Positions 31,946 to 39,711 of a stretch of DNA of 64,000 bases are shown one piece after another. The stretch is from Streptomyces sp. SJL17-4. GTDB lineage: Bacteria > Actinomycetota > Actinomycetes > Streptomycetales > Streptomycetaceae. Every line of letters starts with the position of its first letter. Position 1 is the stretch's first letter. The DNA lies in NCBI RefSeq assembly GCF_036826855.1, contig NZ_CP104578.1:186001-250000 (forward strand), read 5' to 3'. A program made the translations under genes and the position numbers. The notes under the pieces were generated by a model, which worked only from the letters and a program-made list of their open reading frames with translations, was not told the origin of the DNA and made no database searches.

Positions 31946-32581
31946 ATGTCGCTCAAGCACGCCGTCCTCGCAGCTCTCCTGGAGGGCGAGGCATCCGGAT
32001 ACGACCTTGCCAAGATCTTCGACGTGTCCGTCGCCAACTTCTGGGCCGCCACCCCGCAGCAGCTCTACCGCGAGCTGGACAAGCTCGCCGAGGCCGGTCT
32101 CATCACGGCGCGCGTGGTGGAGCAGGAACGGCGTCCCAACAAGCGGATGTTCAGCCTGACGGAGCCCGGGATGCGGGATCTGGCGGCGTATACGTCCACA
32201 CCGCCGCGTCCCAGCGCCGTACGGGACGAACTGCTGGTCCAGGTCCAGGCCTGCGACGGGGGCGACACGGCGGCCGTCCGCGGGTTCGTGGCCCAGCGGA
32301 TGGAGACCTCGCGGGCCAAGCTGGCCCGCTACGACCGGTTGCGCGCATGGATGCTCGCCGGACGGGACGAGGAGACGTACCTCAACGAGGCGGAGCGGGT
32401 CGGGCCGTACCTCACGTTGATGCGCGGCAGGTTCTTCGAGGAGGAGAACCTGCGCTGGGGCGAGCGTGCCCTCGCCGTGCTCGACCGGCGCGCCACGGCC
32501 CGGAGCGGGGCGGCGGCAGAGGTGATCACGGCGACTACGGCAGCTGCGGCGGCTTCGGCGGCTTCTACCCACCAAGCCTGA
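31946..32581 (+). CDS. PadR-family transcriptional regulator
   Basis: A 211-aa PadR regulator. The winged HTH is at residues 1-80 (HAVLAALLEGEASGYDLAK, then QQLYRELDKLAEAGLI and RRMFSLTEPG-like NKRMFSLTEPG), followed by a C-terminal PadR_C/VirR-like helical domain that mediates dimerisation. The last ~25 residues are Ala/Thr-rich and low-complexity. The message is probably leaderless. Divergence from the SRPBCC gene and the perfect operator suggest it represses that gene until a phenolic or other ligand binds. Ligand not predictable. Confidence 0.9.
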   Translation: MSLKHAVLAALLEGEASGYDLAKIFDVSVANFWAATPQQLYRELDKLAEAGLITARVVEQERRPNKRMFSLTEPGMRDLAAYTSTPPRPSAVRDELLVQVQACDGGDTAAVRGFVAQRMETSRAKLARYDRLRAWMLAGRDEETYLNEAERVGPYLTLMRGRFFEEENLRWGERALAVLDRRATARSGAAAEVITATTAAAAASAASTHQA

Positions 32582-32727
32582 ACGGGCAGTGCCGAGCCCG
32601 ACCGGGCATGACCGCGCCTGACCGCCCACCCGAAAGGGTGACGGCGCGTCCTACCGTGCGGTAACGTCACCGGCCGGCCACCGGAGTCGCCGGTGGCGGA
32701 GCACGTACGGATCGGGGACGGGCCTCT

Positions 32728-33177
32728 ATGAACGTCGGTGACCTCGTCGAGGACTTCAGCCTTCCGGACGAGACGGGGGCCGCGCGCTCCCTGAGCGGCC
32801 TGCTGGCCGAAGGGCCGGTCGTCCTCTTCTTCTACCCGGCGGCGCTCACCCCCGGCTGCACCGCGGAGGCCTGCCATTTCCGGGATCTCGCGGCCGAGTT
32901 CCGCGCCGTCGGCGCGATGCCCGTCGGCATCAGCACGGACCCGGTGCAGCGGCAGCAGGAGTTCGCCGAGCGGCACTCCCTCGGCTATCCCCTGCTGTCG
33001 GACCCCGACGGTGCCGTACGCGACCTGTTCGGAGTGAAGCGCGGGTTCTCGCTCGCGCCGACGAAGCGGGTGACGTTCGTGATCGGCCAGGACCGGCGGG
33101 TGCGGGAGGTCGTCCGCAGCGAGCTGCGCATGAGCGCCCACGCCGACCGCGCGCTCGCGGCTCTGCGCGGCGCCTGA
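32728..33177 (+). CDS. peroxiredoxin (BCP/AhpC-TSA type)
   Basis: A 149-aa thioredoxin-fold peroxidase. The peroxidatic Cys lies in ALTPGCTAEACHFRDL (about residues 41-56), with a second Cys five residues later in the position used by 2-Cys BCP enzymes. FYPAALTPGC and the C-terminal RVTFVIGQDRRV complete the fold. It reduces H2O2 or organic hydroperoxides using thioredoxin. The start ATG has GGGACGGG upstream. A short hairpin CACCCGAAAGGGTG (32627-32640) lies in the gap after padR. Confidence 0.92.
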   Translation: MNVGDLVEDFSLPDETGAARSLSGLLAEGPVVLFFYPAALTPGCTAEACHFRDLAAEFRAVGAMPVGISTDPVQRQQEFAERHSLGYPLLSDPDGAVRDLFGVKRGFSLAPTKRVTFVIGQDRRVREVVRSELRMSAHADRALAALRGA

Positions 33178-33237
33178 GGCGCGGCCCCTGCCGAACCGCC
33201 CCTCAGCGCGTCGGCGCCCAGCAGCAGTCCTCGGCCG

Positions 33238-33306
33238 CGGTTCCACCGCCGCCACCTTCAGCCGCTCCCCCGGGAAGGCGAGCACGACACATTCCACCGG
33301 CCCCAT
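33238..33306 (-). pseudogene. 5' remnant of a DUF6325-like gene
   Basis: From the ATG at 33306 the minus strand reads MGPVECVVLAFPGERLKVAA, which looks like the start of the DUF6325 family (MGPVEY-, -FPG-). Homology stops after about 22 residues; the frame then becomes Arg-rich and is overlapped by noise. Such genes are frequently next to SHOCT-domain membrane genes, which is what lies to the right. The identification rests on pattern memory, so it is tentative. The rest of 33178-33462 is without gene. Confidence 0.5.
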
Positions 33307-33462
33307 GGCACTCCGTTCCTCGTGCCGTACGCGCCCTCCATCCGAACACGGCGGCCGGAGCCCCGCACATGGGCGGCCACGACATGCGGAAGCGGCGGGG
33401 CTGGGTGACGATCGCTGCATGCCCGGCCTCCCCCGGCCGGTGCGGGAACGGAGTGCGCAGGA

Positions 33463-33858
33463 ATGGACGACTACCCCCTCCTCAACCTCTTCTGGACCAT
33501 GCTGTGGTTCTTCCTCTGGATCATGTGGCTCTTCCTGCTCTTCAAGGTGATCAGCGACATCTTCCGGGACCAGTCCCTGAACGGCTGGGCCAAGGCCGGC
33601 TGGCTGCTCTTCTGCATCGTGCTGCCGTATCTCGGCGTGCTGGTCTACGTCATCGCCCGGGGCAAGAGCATGGGCGAGCGTGACATGAAGCGGGCCAGGG
33701 AGAGCGAGGCCGCGCTCCAGGACTACATCCGCAGGACCGCCGCCAAGGAGGGCGGTGGCAGTGCCACCGACGAGCTGGCCCGGCTCGCGGAGCTGAAGGA
33801 CAAGGGCGCGATCACTCCCGAGGAGTTCGAGAAGGCGAAGGCCAAGGTCCTGGCCTGA
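33463..33858 (+). CDS. PLDc_N/SHOCT-domain membrane protein
   Basis: A 131-aa protein with two strongly hydrophobic, Trp/Phe/Leu-rich helices (residues 8-32 and 47-68), matching the phospholipase D nuclease N-terminal-type (PLDc_N) region. A charged linker and a C-terminal SHOCT motif (DELARLAELKDKGAITPEEFEKAKAKVL, residues 103-130) complete it. The role is unknown; SHOCT segments mediate oligomerisation. A GGAG lies about 9 nt before the ATG. The next gene starts 38 nt later and may be cotranscribed. Confidence 0.88.
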   Translation: MDDYPLLNLFWTMLWFFLWIMWLFLLFKVISDIFRDQSLNGWAKAGWLLFCIVLPYLGVLVYVIARGKSMGERDMKRARESEAALQDYIRRTAAKEGGGSATDELARLAELKDKGAITPEEFEKAKAKVLA

Positions 33859-33895
33859 GGCCCAGGAGGAGCACACGGAGAAAGAGCACGCGGAC

Positions 33896-34843
33896 GTGCT
33901 GAGGAGGACGCGGGCGGCACCGGCCGCCGGGCTCGCCGGATCCCTGCTGAGGGAGGTCCGGGCGGAGCCCGGCAGGCTTCCGGAGTCGCTCGCGTCCTTC
34001 GCTCTGCGTCATCTGGGCCCGGGGGCCGGCCCGACGGTGGCCCGCCTCCGCGAGGCGCACCCCGAGGCCGACGCGGTCGCCCTGCGCGCCCTGATCACGG
34101 ACCGTGGACGACGGGCGGTGACGACGGAGGGCGCGTTCGTCGGTGGCCCCTTCCTGCTGCTCATCCCCCTGGCCTTCTGCGGCGCGCTCCTCACCCAGGT
34201 GCGCACGGTGCTGGAGATCGCCGCTGCCGAGGGGCGGGACTCCACGGACCCGCAGCGCGCTGCCGAACTCCTCGTTCTGCAAGGGGTGTACGGGGACACC
34301 GAGATCGCGCGGGCCGCGCTCGACCCGGCAGGAAGCCGGCCCGGGAGCGGAGGAGACCGGCCCGGGAGCGGAGGAGGCCGGGGGCGGGTGGCGGCGTTTT
34401 GGGACCTGATCGGCCGGATGACACGGGTCCTCGGCCTCGTCACGCCCGATGGCGGAGCCGGCCTATGGGTCCGCATCGGCAGGTGGGCGATCCTCGGCGC
34501 CGTGTTCCTGGTCGGCCTGGTGGCGCCGCTGGTCTGGCTCCCGTACATGGCCGTGGGGTACTACCGGGGCACCACACGCCTGACCGACCGCGCCACCGCC
34601 TTCTACGTCGGCTCCCCCGACCCACCCTCCTCGCGGAGTGTCCGGCTCGACCCTGTGATGGCTCGAGCGGGGCTGCGGGCCGCCGGTTCCGTTCTGCTGC
34701 CTACGGTCACCCTCATCCTCGTGATCGTCACCGACGTCCGCATCGCGGACGGACGGTGGCCGGTCGTGGGGATCGTCCTCACCACCAGTTGCCTGGTCTC
34801 GGGCGGCTGGTGGCTGTGGCGGCACTACCGACGACGCTCCTGA
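33896..34843 (+). CDS. membrane protein of unknown function
   Basis: A 315-aa protein that I do not recognise by name. It has hydrophobic stretches at about residues 81-103, 196-225 and 260-300, each long enough for one or two helices, and a polar central part with a PGSGGDRPGSGGG repeat. The N-terminal third contains ARLREAHPEADAVALRALI, which looks helical. It starts at the first GTG (33896) of the frame. It follows the SHOCT membrane gene by 38 nt and probably shares its message. A transport or envelope role is only a guess. Confidence 0.65.
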   Translation: MLRRTRAAPAAGLAGSLLREVRAEPGRLPESLASFALRHLGPGAGPTVARLREAHPEADAVALRALITDRGRRAVTTEGAFVGGPFLLLIPLAFCGALLTQVRTVLEIAAAEGRDSTDPQRAAELLVLQGVYGDTEIARAALDPAGSRPGSGGDRPGSGGGRGRVAAFWDLIGRMTRVLGLVTPDGGAGLWVRIGRWAILGAVFLVGLVAPLVWLPYMAVGYYRGTTRLTDRATAFYVGSPDPPSSRSVRLDPVMARAGLRAAGSVLLPTVTLILVIVTDVRIADGRWPVVGIVLTTSCLVSGGWWLWRHYRRRS

Positions 34844-34856
34844 TACGGACCCGGGG

Positions 34857-34920
34857 CCCTTGAAACGTACGCAGGGGACCCCCTTATGCGTACACAGGGA
34901 CCCTTAATACGTATGCCGGA
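34857..34920 (+). repeat. three ~22-bp direct repeats upstream of nsrR
   Basis: Units of the form CCCTT(A/G)A..CGTA..C.GGGA start at 34857, 34881 and 34901; the central CGTA is spaced 23 and 21 bp, about two helical turns. They end just before the nsrR promoter. They resemble a phased operator array rather than coding DNA. Confidence 0.6.
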
Positions 34921-34943
34921 TACCGCTTTGATACGGTCATGGC

Positions 34944-35387
34944 GTGAGGCTGACGAAGTTCACCGACCTGGCACTCCGCGCCGTGATGCGCCTGGCGGTC
35001 ACCACATCGGAGGAATCCGTCACCACCCGCGAGGTGGCGGAGTCGATGGACGTTCCCTACGCCCATATGGCGAAGGTGGTCACCCGGCTCCAGCACCTCG
35101 GCGTGGTCGAGGCGCGGCGCGGCCGCGGCGGCGGCCTGGTCCTCACGGAACGGGGTCGCCGCTCCTCCGTGGGCTGGCTGGCCCGCACGCTTGAGGGCGA
35201 GGAGGAGGTCGTCGCCTGCGAAGGCGACCCCCCGTGTCCCCTGCGGACCGCCTGTCGGCTGCGGGGGGCTCTGCGCGAGGCGCAGGAGGCGTTCTACCGC
35301 GCACTGGACCCCTTGACCGTGACGGAGCTGGTCGACTCCCCGACCGGTCCCCTCCTGCTCTCCCTCACCCCACGCCCCACCCCCTGA
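34944..35387 (+). CDS. nsrR: Rrf2-family nitric-oxide-sensing repressor NsrR
   Basis: A 147-aa Rrf2-type repressor. The winged HTH is at residues 1-60 (FTDLALRAVMRLAVTT; VPYAHMAKVVTRLQHLG). The three Fe-S cluster cysteines are in CEGDPPCPLRTAC (about residues 92-104), spaced C-x5-C-x5-C, the signature of NsrR. In Streptomyces the [4Fe-4S] form binds operators and NO releases it. The GTG at 34944 is preceded by a TACGGT -10 box (34932-34937), so the message may be leaderless. The next gene is the NO dioxygenase it is expected to regulate. Confidence 0.93.
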   Translation: MRLTKFTDLALRAVMRLAVTTSEESVTTREVAESMDVPYAHMAKVVTRLQHLGVVEARRGRGGGLVLTERGRRSSVGWLARTLEGEEEVVACEGDPPCPLRTACRLRGALREAQEAFYRALDPLTVTELVDSPTGPLLLSLTPRPTP

Positions 35388-35422
35388 GTCGTACGCGCCC
35401 GGCGGCGCGCACGCACACCTTT

Positions 35423-35447
35423 AAATACGTAGATCATCTACCAGATT
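35423..35447. promoter_or_regulatory. NsrR-binding site in the hmpA promoter
   Basis: The 25-bp stretch starting AAATACGTAGATCATCTACC contains a perfect GTAGATCATCTAC palindrome (35429-35441). It resembles the published S. coelicolor hmpA operator, including the ATCATCTACCA half. The right flank CAGATT (35442-35447) would be the -10, so binding would block transcription. Confidence 0.8.
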
Positions 35448-35457
35448 GCGAGTTCCC

Positions 35458-36645
35458 ATGCTGTCCGAGCAGGCCGTCCCGGTCGTCCGCGCCACCCTGC
35501 CCGCCGTCGGCGGCGCACTCGACGAGATCACCGAGCGGTTCTACGGCCGCCTCTTCGCCGCCCACCCCGACCTCCTGCGCGACCTGTTCAACCGGGGCAA
35601 CCAGGCCGCCGGCGAGCAGCGCAAGGCGCTCGCCGGCTCCATAGCCGCCTTCGCCGTGGCCCTGCTCGAGAAGCCGGACGAGCGTCCCGACGTGATGCTG
35701 TCGCGGATCGCCCACAAGCACGCCTCGCTCGGCGTCACCTCGGCGCAGTACAAGACGGTGCACGAGCACCTCTTCGCCGCGATCGTCGAGGTTCTCGGCG
35801 AGGCGGTGACGCCCGAGGTCGCACAGGCATGGGACGAGGTGTACTGGCTGATGGCCAACGCGCTGACAGCGGTGGAGTCCCGGCTCTACCAACAGGCCGG
35901 TGTCACCGAGGGCCAGGTCTGGCGGACGATGGAGATCGTCGAGCGGCGGGAGGAGACGCCCGACACCGCTTCCTTCGTCCTGCGCCACACCGACGGCACG
36001 CCCACGGCGGCGTTCCGACCGGGCCAGTACGTGAGCGTCCAGGTCGCCCTGCCCGACGGCGCCCGGCAGATACGCCAGTACAGCCTGTCCGCCGCTCCCG
36101 GTCACCCGCAGTGGCGGATCACCGTCAAGCGGGTCGCCGGCGACCCGGCCGGCGAGGTCTCCTCCTGGCTGCACGACCACACACGCGCGGGCGACACGGT
36201 GGAGGTCTCCGCGCCGTTCGGCGACCTGGTCCTGCCCGAGGGCGGGAGCCCGCTGCTGCTCGCCTCCGCCGGAATCGGCAGCACTCCGATGCTGGCGATG
36301 CTCGACCATCTGGCGTCCACGGGTTCGACCCGGCCGGTCGTCGTCGTCCACGCCGACCGCACCCCCGCGGCCCACGCCCACGCCGCCGAGCTGCGGCGCC
36401 TCGTGGAGGCGCTGCCGCAGGGAACGCTGCACCTCTGGTACGAGGAGCCGGGCGACTCCGGAGCGCGGACGGGCCGCGCGGACGTCACGGCGCTCGACCT
36501 GCCGGCCGGCGTCACGGCGTATCTGTGCGGGCCGCTGCCCTTCCTCCGCACGGTCCGCGGCGACCTCGTCGGCCGGGGTGTCGCGGCGGCCGACATCCAC
36601 TACGAGGTCTTCGGCCCCGACCTGTGGCTGGGCGACGAGCGCTGA
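35458..36645 (+). CDS. hmpA: flavohaemoglobin (nitric oxide dioxygenase)
   Basis: A 395-aa flavohaemoprotein that oxidises NO to nitrate with O2 and NAD(P)H. The N-terminal globin (residues 1-135) carries the proximal His in ISRIAHKHASLGV-type sequence (here RIAHKHASLGV) and the B10 Tyr near FYGRLFAAHP. The FAD domain (about 145-250) has RQYSLS and the NAD domain has ASAGIGSTPMLAML and LCGPLPF. The length equals typical Hmp. The ATG at 35458 follows the NsrR box. Transcription is probably repressed by NsrR and induced by NO. A 16-bp hairpin ends the transcript. Confidence 0.96.
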   Translation: MLSEQAVPVVRATLPAVGGALDEITERFYGRLFAAHPDLLRDLFNRGNQAAGEQRKALAGSIAAFAVALLEKPDERPDVMLSRIAHKHASLGVTSAQYKTVHEHLFAAIVEVLGEAVTPEVAQAWDEVYWLMANALTAVESRLYQQAGVTEGQVWRTMEIVERREETPDTASFVLRHTDGTPTAAFRPGQYVSVQVALPDGARQIRQYSLSAAPGHPQWRITVKRVAGDPAGEVSSWLHDHTRAGDTVEVSAPFGDLVLPEGGSPLLLASAGIGSTPMLAMLDHLASTGSTRPVVVVHADRTPAAHAHAAELRRLVEALPQGTLHLWYEEPGDSGARTGRADVTALDLPAGVTAYLCGPLPFLRTVRGDLVGRGVAAADIHYEVFGPDLWLGDER

Positions 36646-36654
36646 GGGGCCGCA

Positions 36655-36694
36655 CCGCCCCCTCCCCGCCCGGTGAGCGGCGGGGAGGGGGCGG
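36655..36694. terminator. 16-bp stem bidirectional terminator
   Basis: CCGCCCCCTCCCCGCC (36655-36670) pairs perfectly with 36679-36694 around an 8-nt loop. It lies between hmpA and the convergent I36 inhibitor gene, and could serve both. Confidence 0.85.
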
Positions 36695-36733
36695 GCGGCC
36701 GAACCACGACGCGGGGAGGGCGCGTGGAACGGG

Positions 36734-37105
36734 TCAGCAGCCCATCGACCAGATGTGGGAGTCGCCCCGGTCGTTGGCCGCGCCGTTGTAGCCGACCTCC
36801 TGGCCGGGGGCGAGACAGATGGTCATGCTGCCGCCCTGCCAGGCGCTCTCGTAGACCTTGACGTGGTCCTTGATGCCGGGTCCTGAGATGCCGTGGTTGG
36901 CCCAGGAGGAGTCGGTGTCGGAGATCCAGCTCTCCCACCAGCCGTCGTCGCCGCTCCAGTTGGCTCGCTGCCCACCGAAGTTGGAGTCCTGCCAGACGCA
37001 GAACTCGCCGCTGGGGCATTCGGCTGCCCCGGCGGAGGTCGCGAGGGCGAGTCCTGAGGCGGCGGCGAACAGGGCCGCGGCGGTGGTGACGAGAAGTCGC
37101 TTCAC
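36734..37105 (-). CDS. secreted peptidase-inhibitor I36-family protein
   Basis: A 123-aa exported protein. Signal peptide residues 1-28 end in SAGAA; the mature ~95 residues have the I36 (Streptomyces metalloproteinase inhibitor-like) pattern with four cysteines (CPSGEFCVWQDSNFGG; ICLAPGQEVG; MGC at the end) and many Trp/Gly. Such proteins are stable beta folds that inhibit metallopeptidases or bind crystallin-like partners. The start is a GTG at 37105 overlapping the TGA of the lipoprotein gene upstream. It may protect the cell from its own secreted proteases, which is inference. Confidence 0.85.
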   Translation of the reverse strand: MKRLLVTTAAALFAAASGLALATSAGAAECPSGEFCVWQDSNFGGQRANWSGDDGWWESWISDTDSSWANHGISGPGIKDHVKVYESAWQGGSMTICLAPGQEVGYNGAANDRGDSHIWSMGC

Positions 37106-37827
37106 GAGGGGGTGGTGCCTTTCTGCGGGTGGGTGGGCGCGGGCAGTTCGACTGCCTGCCGCAGTGCGCGGTCGCGCAGCTGCCGGTATGCGGTGACCTC
37201 GTCCCGGCGCAGCGCACGCACGGTGGCCAGCTCGGCGGCCTCCAGCCGCTCGCGGACCTCGTCGAGTCCGCTCTCGCGGGAGCAGCGGGTGGCGACCACC
37301 GGATCGGGACGGTCGGGGCGGGGGCTGCCCGGTGGTGTCACGCACCGGGTCCACCGGGCGAGCGCCGCCCGGTGGGCGGGGTCGGCGCGCATCCGGGCCT
37401 GGGCCTCGGCTCGGAGGTTGTCGACGACGACCTGTGCCCGGAACCAGCGGCGCTGGTCGCCGTAGAGCCGCTGCCGGGCACCGGCGACGCAGCCGTCCTC
37501 GTGGGCGGTGACGGTGGCGCCCGTGGCGAGGGTGACGGAAAGCTCTCGGGGGCCGGCGCCGAACAGCGCCGCCTGGAGCTTCCGCTCCTCGTCCGGGGCG
37601 CGGGGCCTGGACGTCAGAGAGAGTCCCCGGCCGCTCAGGCAGTCCACCACGAGTCGATGCTCGGCGGCCTTGAGGAGTGCGTCCTGAGCCGCCGCGCCGG
37701 AGGGGACACCGCCGGGGGTCGTGGGGGCGCCGGAGCCGACGACGGTGCAGCCGGACAGCAGGAGTGCGGCGGCCGCGGTCACGAACGCACGGCGTGTGCG
37801 GCAGGCGCGCGGAGCGGTGCGAAACAC
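37102..37827 (-). CDS. lipoprotein of unknown function
   Basis: A 241-aa lipoprotein precursor. A twin-Arg-like basic head and a hydrophobic core end in the lipobox LLLSGC near residue 27. The mature part is helical and Arg/Ala-rich with four further cysteines; no named domain is recognised. It precedes and overlaps the I36 gene by the GTGA junction, so the two proteins are probably produced together at the envelope. No clear RBS is visible; ATG 37827 is the only sensible start before the lipobox. Confidence 0.8.
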   Translation of the reverse strand: MFRTAPRACRTRRAFVTAAAALLLSGCTVVGSGAPTTPGGVPSGAAAQDALLKAAEHRLVVDCLSGRGLSLTSRPRAPDEERKLQAALFGAGPRELSVTLATGATVTAHEDGCVAGARQRLYGDQRRWFRAQVVVDNLRAEAQARMRADPAHRAALARWTRCVTPPGSPRPDRPDPVVATRCSRESGLDEVRERLEAAELATVRALRRDEVTAYRQLRDRALRQAVELPAPTHPQKGTTPS

Positions 37828-38205
37828 GGGGTCCCCCTTCGATCGTCCCTGGTCGGAGCGGCCGGCGAGTGATCGACTCGGCGCTCGGGATGATCACTTC
37901 CCGTGGGCGGAGCCACCATGCCGGGGCTCACTCGAACGGGTCGAACGCGCCGGGGTGCACGCCGCTCATGCGCCACTGTCGTGCCGTGCGGAAGGGGGGC
38001 CAGGAACGACAGAGCCCCGGTTGGACGGGGGATTCCAACCGGGGCCGATCTGCCGTGACGCGAAGGGCGGTCACCTCATGGGGGGGACCTTGGGGACCGG
38101 GCCCCTTCGGTGTCACGTACGTATGAACGGTAAACCTTTTCCGAATGTTCCGAGCATGCCTCTGTGGGCGGTGTGAGTCACCTCACCCGATTTCGGATGG
38201 TCTCG
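37828..38205. other. 378-nt gene-free region with one strong hairpin
   Basis: Apart from the hairpin at 38014-38045, this region shows no convincing reading frame, tRNA or promoter pair. The part 38100-38200 is locally AT-richer (GTAAACCTTTTCCGAATG at 38130 area), as expected for the promoter of a divergent or antisense transcript, but nothing could be assigned. Confidence 0.5.
38014..38045. terminator. 12-bp perfect hairpin
   Basis: GCCCCGGTTGGA (38014-38025) pairs with TCCAACCGGGGC (38034-38045) around an 8-nt loop. No gene ends close by on either strand, so its use as terminator of an unseen transcript is uncertain. Confidence 0.55.
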
Positions 38206-38991
38206 TCAGTCCTTCTCGGGGCGGTAGACGGCACCCGGTTCGGCCTTGCCCGGCGCCAGGAGTTCGGGCACGGTCACGAAGGTGAAGCCCCGCCGCTTGA
38301 GCTCGTCGATGATGGAGGGAACAGCCGGGACGGTTCCGTCGTAGATGTCGTGGAGCAGGATGATCCCGTCGCCGTGCGCCTGTTCGAGCACCCGCTGCCG
38401 TATGAGGGCGGAGTCGGTGGTGGAGTAGTCCTTGGCGGTGATGCTCCAGAGGATCTGGGCGAGTCCGAGCTCCCGGCTGACATCGGACACGGCCCCGTCG
38501 GTGCGGCCCTGCGGCGGGCGCATGAGGGTGGGCCTCCGGCCGGTGATCTTCTCGACGGCGTCCTGGGTGCGGGACAGCTCGTCGCGGACTTCCGACTCGT
38601 CGAGATCCGTGAGGATCCGATGGGTCCAGGTGTGGTTGGCGACCTCGTGGCCCTCGTCGGCTATACGCTTGACCACCTTCGGGTAGCGGTCGACGTGCTT
38701 GCTGCCGAGCAGGAAGAAGGTCGCGGGGACCTGCTTCTCCTTGAGGATGTCGAGGAGCCGGGGGGTGTCCTTGCCCGGGCCGGCGTCGAAGGTCAGCGCG
38801 ATGCACTTGACCTCGGCGCAGTCGACGCGACGGGCGGTGGAGCCCGCCTTGTCGTCCGTTCCGCCTTCTCCCCGGGCGTCCTGCGGTGTGACGGTGTCGA
38901 CTCCGCAGCCGCCGAGCGTGAGCATCAGTGACGCCGCGGCGATCAGGGCAGTGGCCGTCCCCCTGCGTCGGCCCAGCCTGGATCGGAACAT
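38206..38991 (-). CDS. polysaccharide deacetylase lipoprotein (NodB domain, CE4)
   Basis: A 261-aa lipoprotein with lipobox LTLGGC (about residue 28). The NodB domain follows with motif 1 LTFDAGPG (the second Asp is replaced by Ala, a variant common in actinomycetes), motif 2 NHTWTH with the zinc histidines, motif 3 RPPQGRTD and motif 5 IILLHDIY. It likely removes N-acetyl groups from peptidoglycan or chitin-like polymers. I used the ATG at 38991 because it precedes the signal sequence; upstream starts add a basic region. The upstream region contains an ACACGGTGTATACC box-like AT-rich stretch. Confidence 0.9.
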   Translation of the reverse strand: MFRSRLGRRRGTATALIAAASLMLTLGGCGVDTVTPQDARGEGGTDDKAGSTARRVDCAEVKCIALTFDAGPGKDTPRLLDILKEKQVPATFFLLGSKHVDRYPKVVKRIADEGHEVANHTWTHRILTDLDESEVRDELSRTQDAVEKITGRRPTLMRPPQGRTDGAVSDVSRELGLAQILWSITAKDYSTTDSALIRQRVLEQAHGDGIILLHDIYDGTVPAVPSIIDELKRRGFTFVTVPELLAPGKAEPGAVYRPEKD

Positions 38992-39133
38992 GTTGGAACC
39001 CGCTTTCCCCGGTGATGTCTTCGATACGGCCGGAAACCGCCTGGTCAGGGCGGCACTCACGGCAGACGGAGAACTCTACACACGGTGTATACCGGGGAAT
39101 GCGGTGGGGGTCCCTCACAGCGCGCGGGCACAC

Positions 39134-39176
39134 GTGAACCCCGGACGGCGCCCGTCCGCTCCGTCCGGGGAGTTCA
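39134..39176 (-). terminator. hairpin after the 39.2 kb gene
   Basis: GTGAACCCCGGACGG (39134-39148) pairs with CCGTCCGGGG-A-GTTCAC (39161-39176) with one or two bulges and a 12-nt loop. It lies 42 nt past the stop of the minus-strand gene. Confidence 0.6.
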
Positions 39177-39217
39177 CGCCTCAGCGCCTCAGCGCGCCTC
39201 AGGCGCAGGCATCAGGC

Positions 39218-39595
39218 TCAGCGGGAGGCGAGCAGCAGTCGGGCCTCGGTCTCCTGGTCGCCGGAGACGGACTGCTGGGACTGGATGTCGAAGCCGACGG
39301 CGAGCACCTTCTCGACCTCGTTGACGGCGTGGTAACCACCGCTGAGTGTGGCGCCGACCTGGGAGGTCAGGTGGGTGGGACGCACCTCCTGGTGACGTCC
39401 GCCGGCCGTGTCGAAGGTGGCCATCCAGACGGTGGGGGAAAGTCCCGCGGCCGCCTGGGGGCCCGGGGCCGTCATGTCCTCCAGCTCGTAGACACCGTCG
39501 AGGACGGCGAAGACCGCCTGCGCGTCCTCCCGGCTGCAGCCACTGAGCTGCACGGTCACGTCGGTGTCGATGTGCAAGTCGTACACGTCGCTCAT
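39218..39595 (-). CDS. hypothetical protein
   Basis: A 125-aa soluble protein of unknown function. It contains VYDLHIDTDVTVQLSGCSRED, a hydrophobic core DAQAVFAVLDGVYELED and GRHQEVRPTHLTSQVGATLSGG. The length and composition suit a small globular alpha/beta domain. No catalytic motif is obvious; a single cysteine is present. The start is ambiguous: AGGAG abuts the ATG at 39595, which is too close, while the GTG at 39586 is at ideal distance. The gene lies downstream of the ligase gene on the same strand with a 116-nt gap. Confidence 0.65.
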   Translation of the reverse strand: MSDVYDLHIDTDVTVQLSGCSREDAQAVFAVLDGVYELEDMTAPGPQAAAGLSPTVWMATFDTAGGRHQEVRPTHLTSQVGATLSGGYHAVNEVEKVLAVGFDIQSQQSVSGDQETEARLLLASR

Positions 39596-39711
39596 CTCCT
39601 CACGGCCCGCCGGTCGCTCGTGGCGCCCACGCTCGTCGTGCCGGCGATCGTCGTGCCACGTCTCCAGCATCCCTCGCGGGGCGTCGTCCCGCGAGATCCG
39701 CCGCCCTTCGC

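Noticed and set aside
38014..38045. Possible tRNA T-arm or tRNA gene
   Set aside because: The hairpin lacks the GGTTCGA T-loop and no cloverleaf can be drawn around it.
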